In this document: positions 63,782 through 64,000 of the stretch, piece by piece
Numbering within the stretch: the stretch's first letter is position 1
Layout of the letters: the number at the start of each line of letters is the position of its first letter
Origin: Enterococcus quebecensis
GTDB lineage: Bacteria; Bacillota; Bacilli; Lactobacillales; Enterococcaceae
Assembly (NCBI RefSeq): GCF_001730365.1
Contig: NZ_MIKB01000001.1
Location: forward strand, 186,001-250,000
DNA: 64,000 bases
Direction: 5' to 3'
Notes under the pieces: model-generated
The model's input: the letters and a program-made list of their open reading frames with translations, nothing else
Databases searched by the model: none
What the model was told of the DNA's origin: nothing
Translations under genes and position numbers: made by a program

Positions 63782-64000
63782 GTGACAAAACCTCCTGAAT
63801 TTCAGTGATTTCTTGTTCTATTTGTTGCATTCTAGCTTGCTGATCTCCTGTAGCTTTAGCTAATTGAGCTAAAATATTTTGGCGTTGTCTCAATTCGCTC
63901 TGCCATTTTTTATAAAAAACTGGCGATTGTGTGTTTAACAAGACTGGTCCAAATAATCGTTCTTTTTCTGAATAAGCAACTCTTTGTACTTCTCTAGATG
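63771..64000 (-). CDS. trmK: tRNA (adenine(22)-N1)-methyltransferase, C-terminal part only
   Basis: Read from the right edge, the minus strand is open to the TGA at 63771-63773: YSEKERLFGPVLL, SPVFYKKWQSELRQRQNIL, then a coiled-coil helix (QMQQIEQEITEIQEVLS-like). This fits the C-terminal helical part of TrmK (YqfN). The methyltransferase domain lies outside the window. The call also rests on the neighbouring Nif3/YqfO gene, which usually follows trmK. The overlap with that gene is 11 nt. Confidence 0.8.
   Translation of the reverse strand, partial: SREVQRVAYSEKERLFGPVLLNTQSPVFYKKWQSELRQRQNILAQLAKATGDQQARMQQIEQEITEIQEVLSHES

Noticed and set aside
1-64000. CRISPR array, tRNA, rRNA, T-box or riboswitch
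   Set aside because: Read-through of the intergenic regions showed no regularly spaced repeats and no recognisable cloverleaf, rRNA or riboswitch core; a covariance-model scan would be needed to exclude small RNAs.

Overview
The window is low-GC Firmicute chromosome and reads as Enterococcus, probably a species near but not identical to E. faecalis. The reasons are an Lsa-type ABC-F protein, WxL-domain surface protein operons, and the conserved blocks murA2-rho-rpmE2-fba and dinG-ypmB-aspB-asnS. Genus and species are inferred from gene content, not from a marker gene. Most genes lie on the minus strand.

Region 1 (1-11,000) is accessory. A minus-strand cell-surface operon (8378 down to 1332) encodes three WxL-domain proteins, a small LPXTG-like protein, a DUF916 WxL-partner protein, a membrane protein and an atypical signal peptidase I. 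A small secreted cysteine protein lies downstream. Upstream is a winged-helix regulator with a degenerate receiver domain. Beyond it is a tyrosine recombinase gene enclosed by 26-bp perfect inverted repeats (9340-9365 and 10892-10917). This looks like a self-encoded DNA inversion switch placed directly upstream of the regulator. A second, related recombinase is cut by the left edge.

Region 2 (11,000-15,400) is a Fur-type-box operon: an unrecognised 390-aa protein, ECF transporter S, T and double-ATPase subunits, and an IsdG/ABM-type monooxygenase. It probably handles haem or another iron compound.

Region 3 (15,600-30,000) holds pcp with its DUF969/DUF979 partners, an Lsa-like ABC-F gene behind an attenuator-like leader, two VOC proteins, a HAD phosphatase, an RpiR-type regulator, a GH3 hexosaminidase, a MucBP-repeat LPXTG protein, a CsbD-like protein, an esterase and galM. 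Two copies of a dispersed inverted repeat occur here and a weaker third copy near 56.75 kb.

Region 4 (30,000-64,000) is mostly core: rpmE2, rho, murA2, fba, yitT-like, yajQ, asparaginase, a nuclease-helicase fusion, a lone argJ, BI-1, a MaoC-like protein, murC, another WxL protein, asnS, aspB, ypmB-like, dinG, a DUF5067 lipoprotein, yjeM-like, a flippase-like protein, a DUF1294 protein, a diacylglycerol kinase, pepT, a Nif3-family protein and the 3' end of trmK. No rRNA, tRNA, CRISPR array or transposase gene was recognised.
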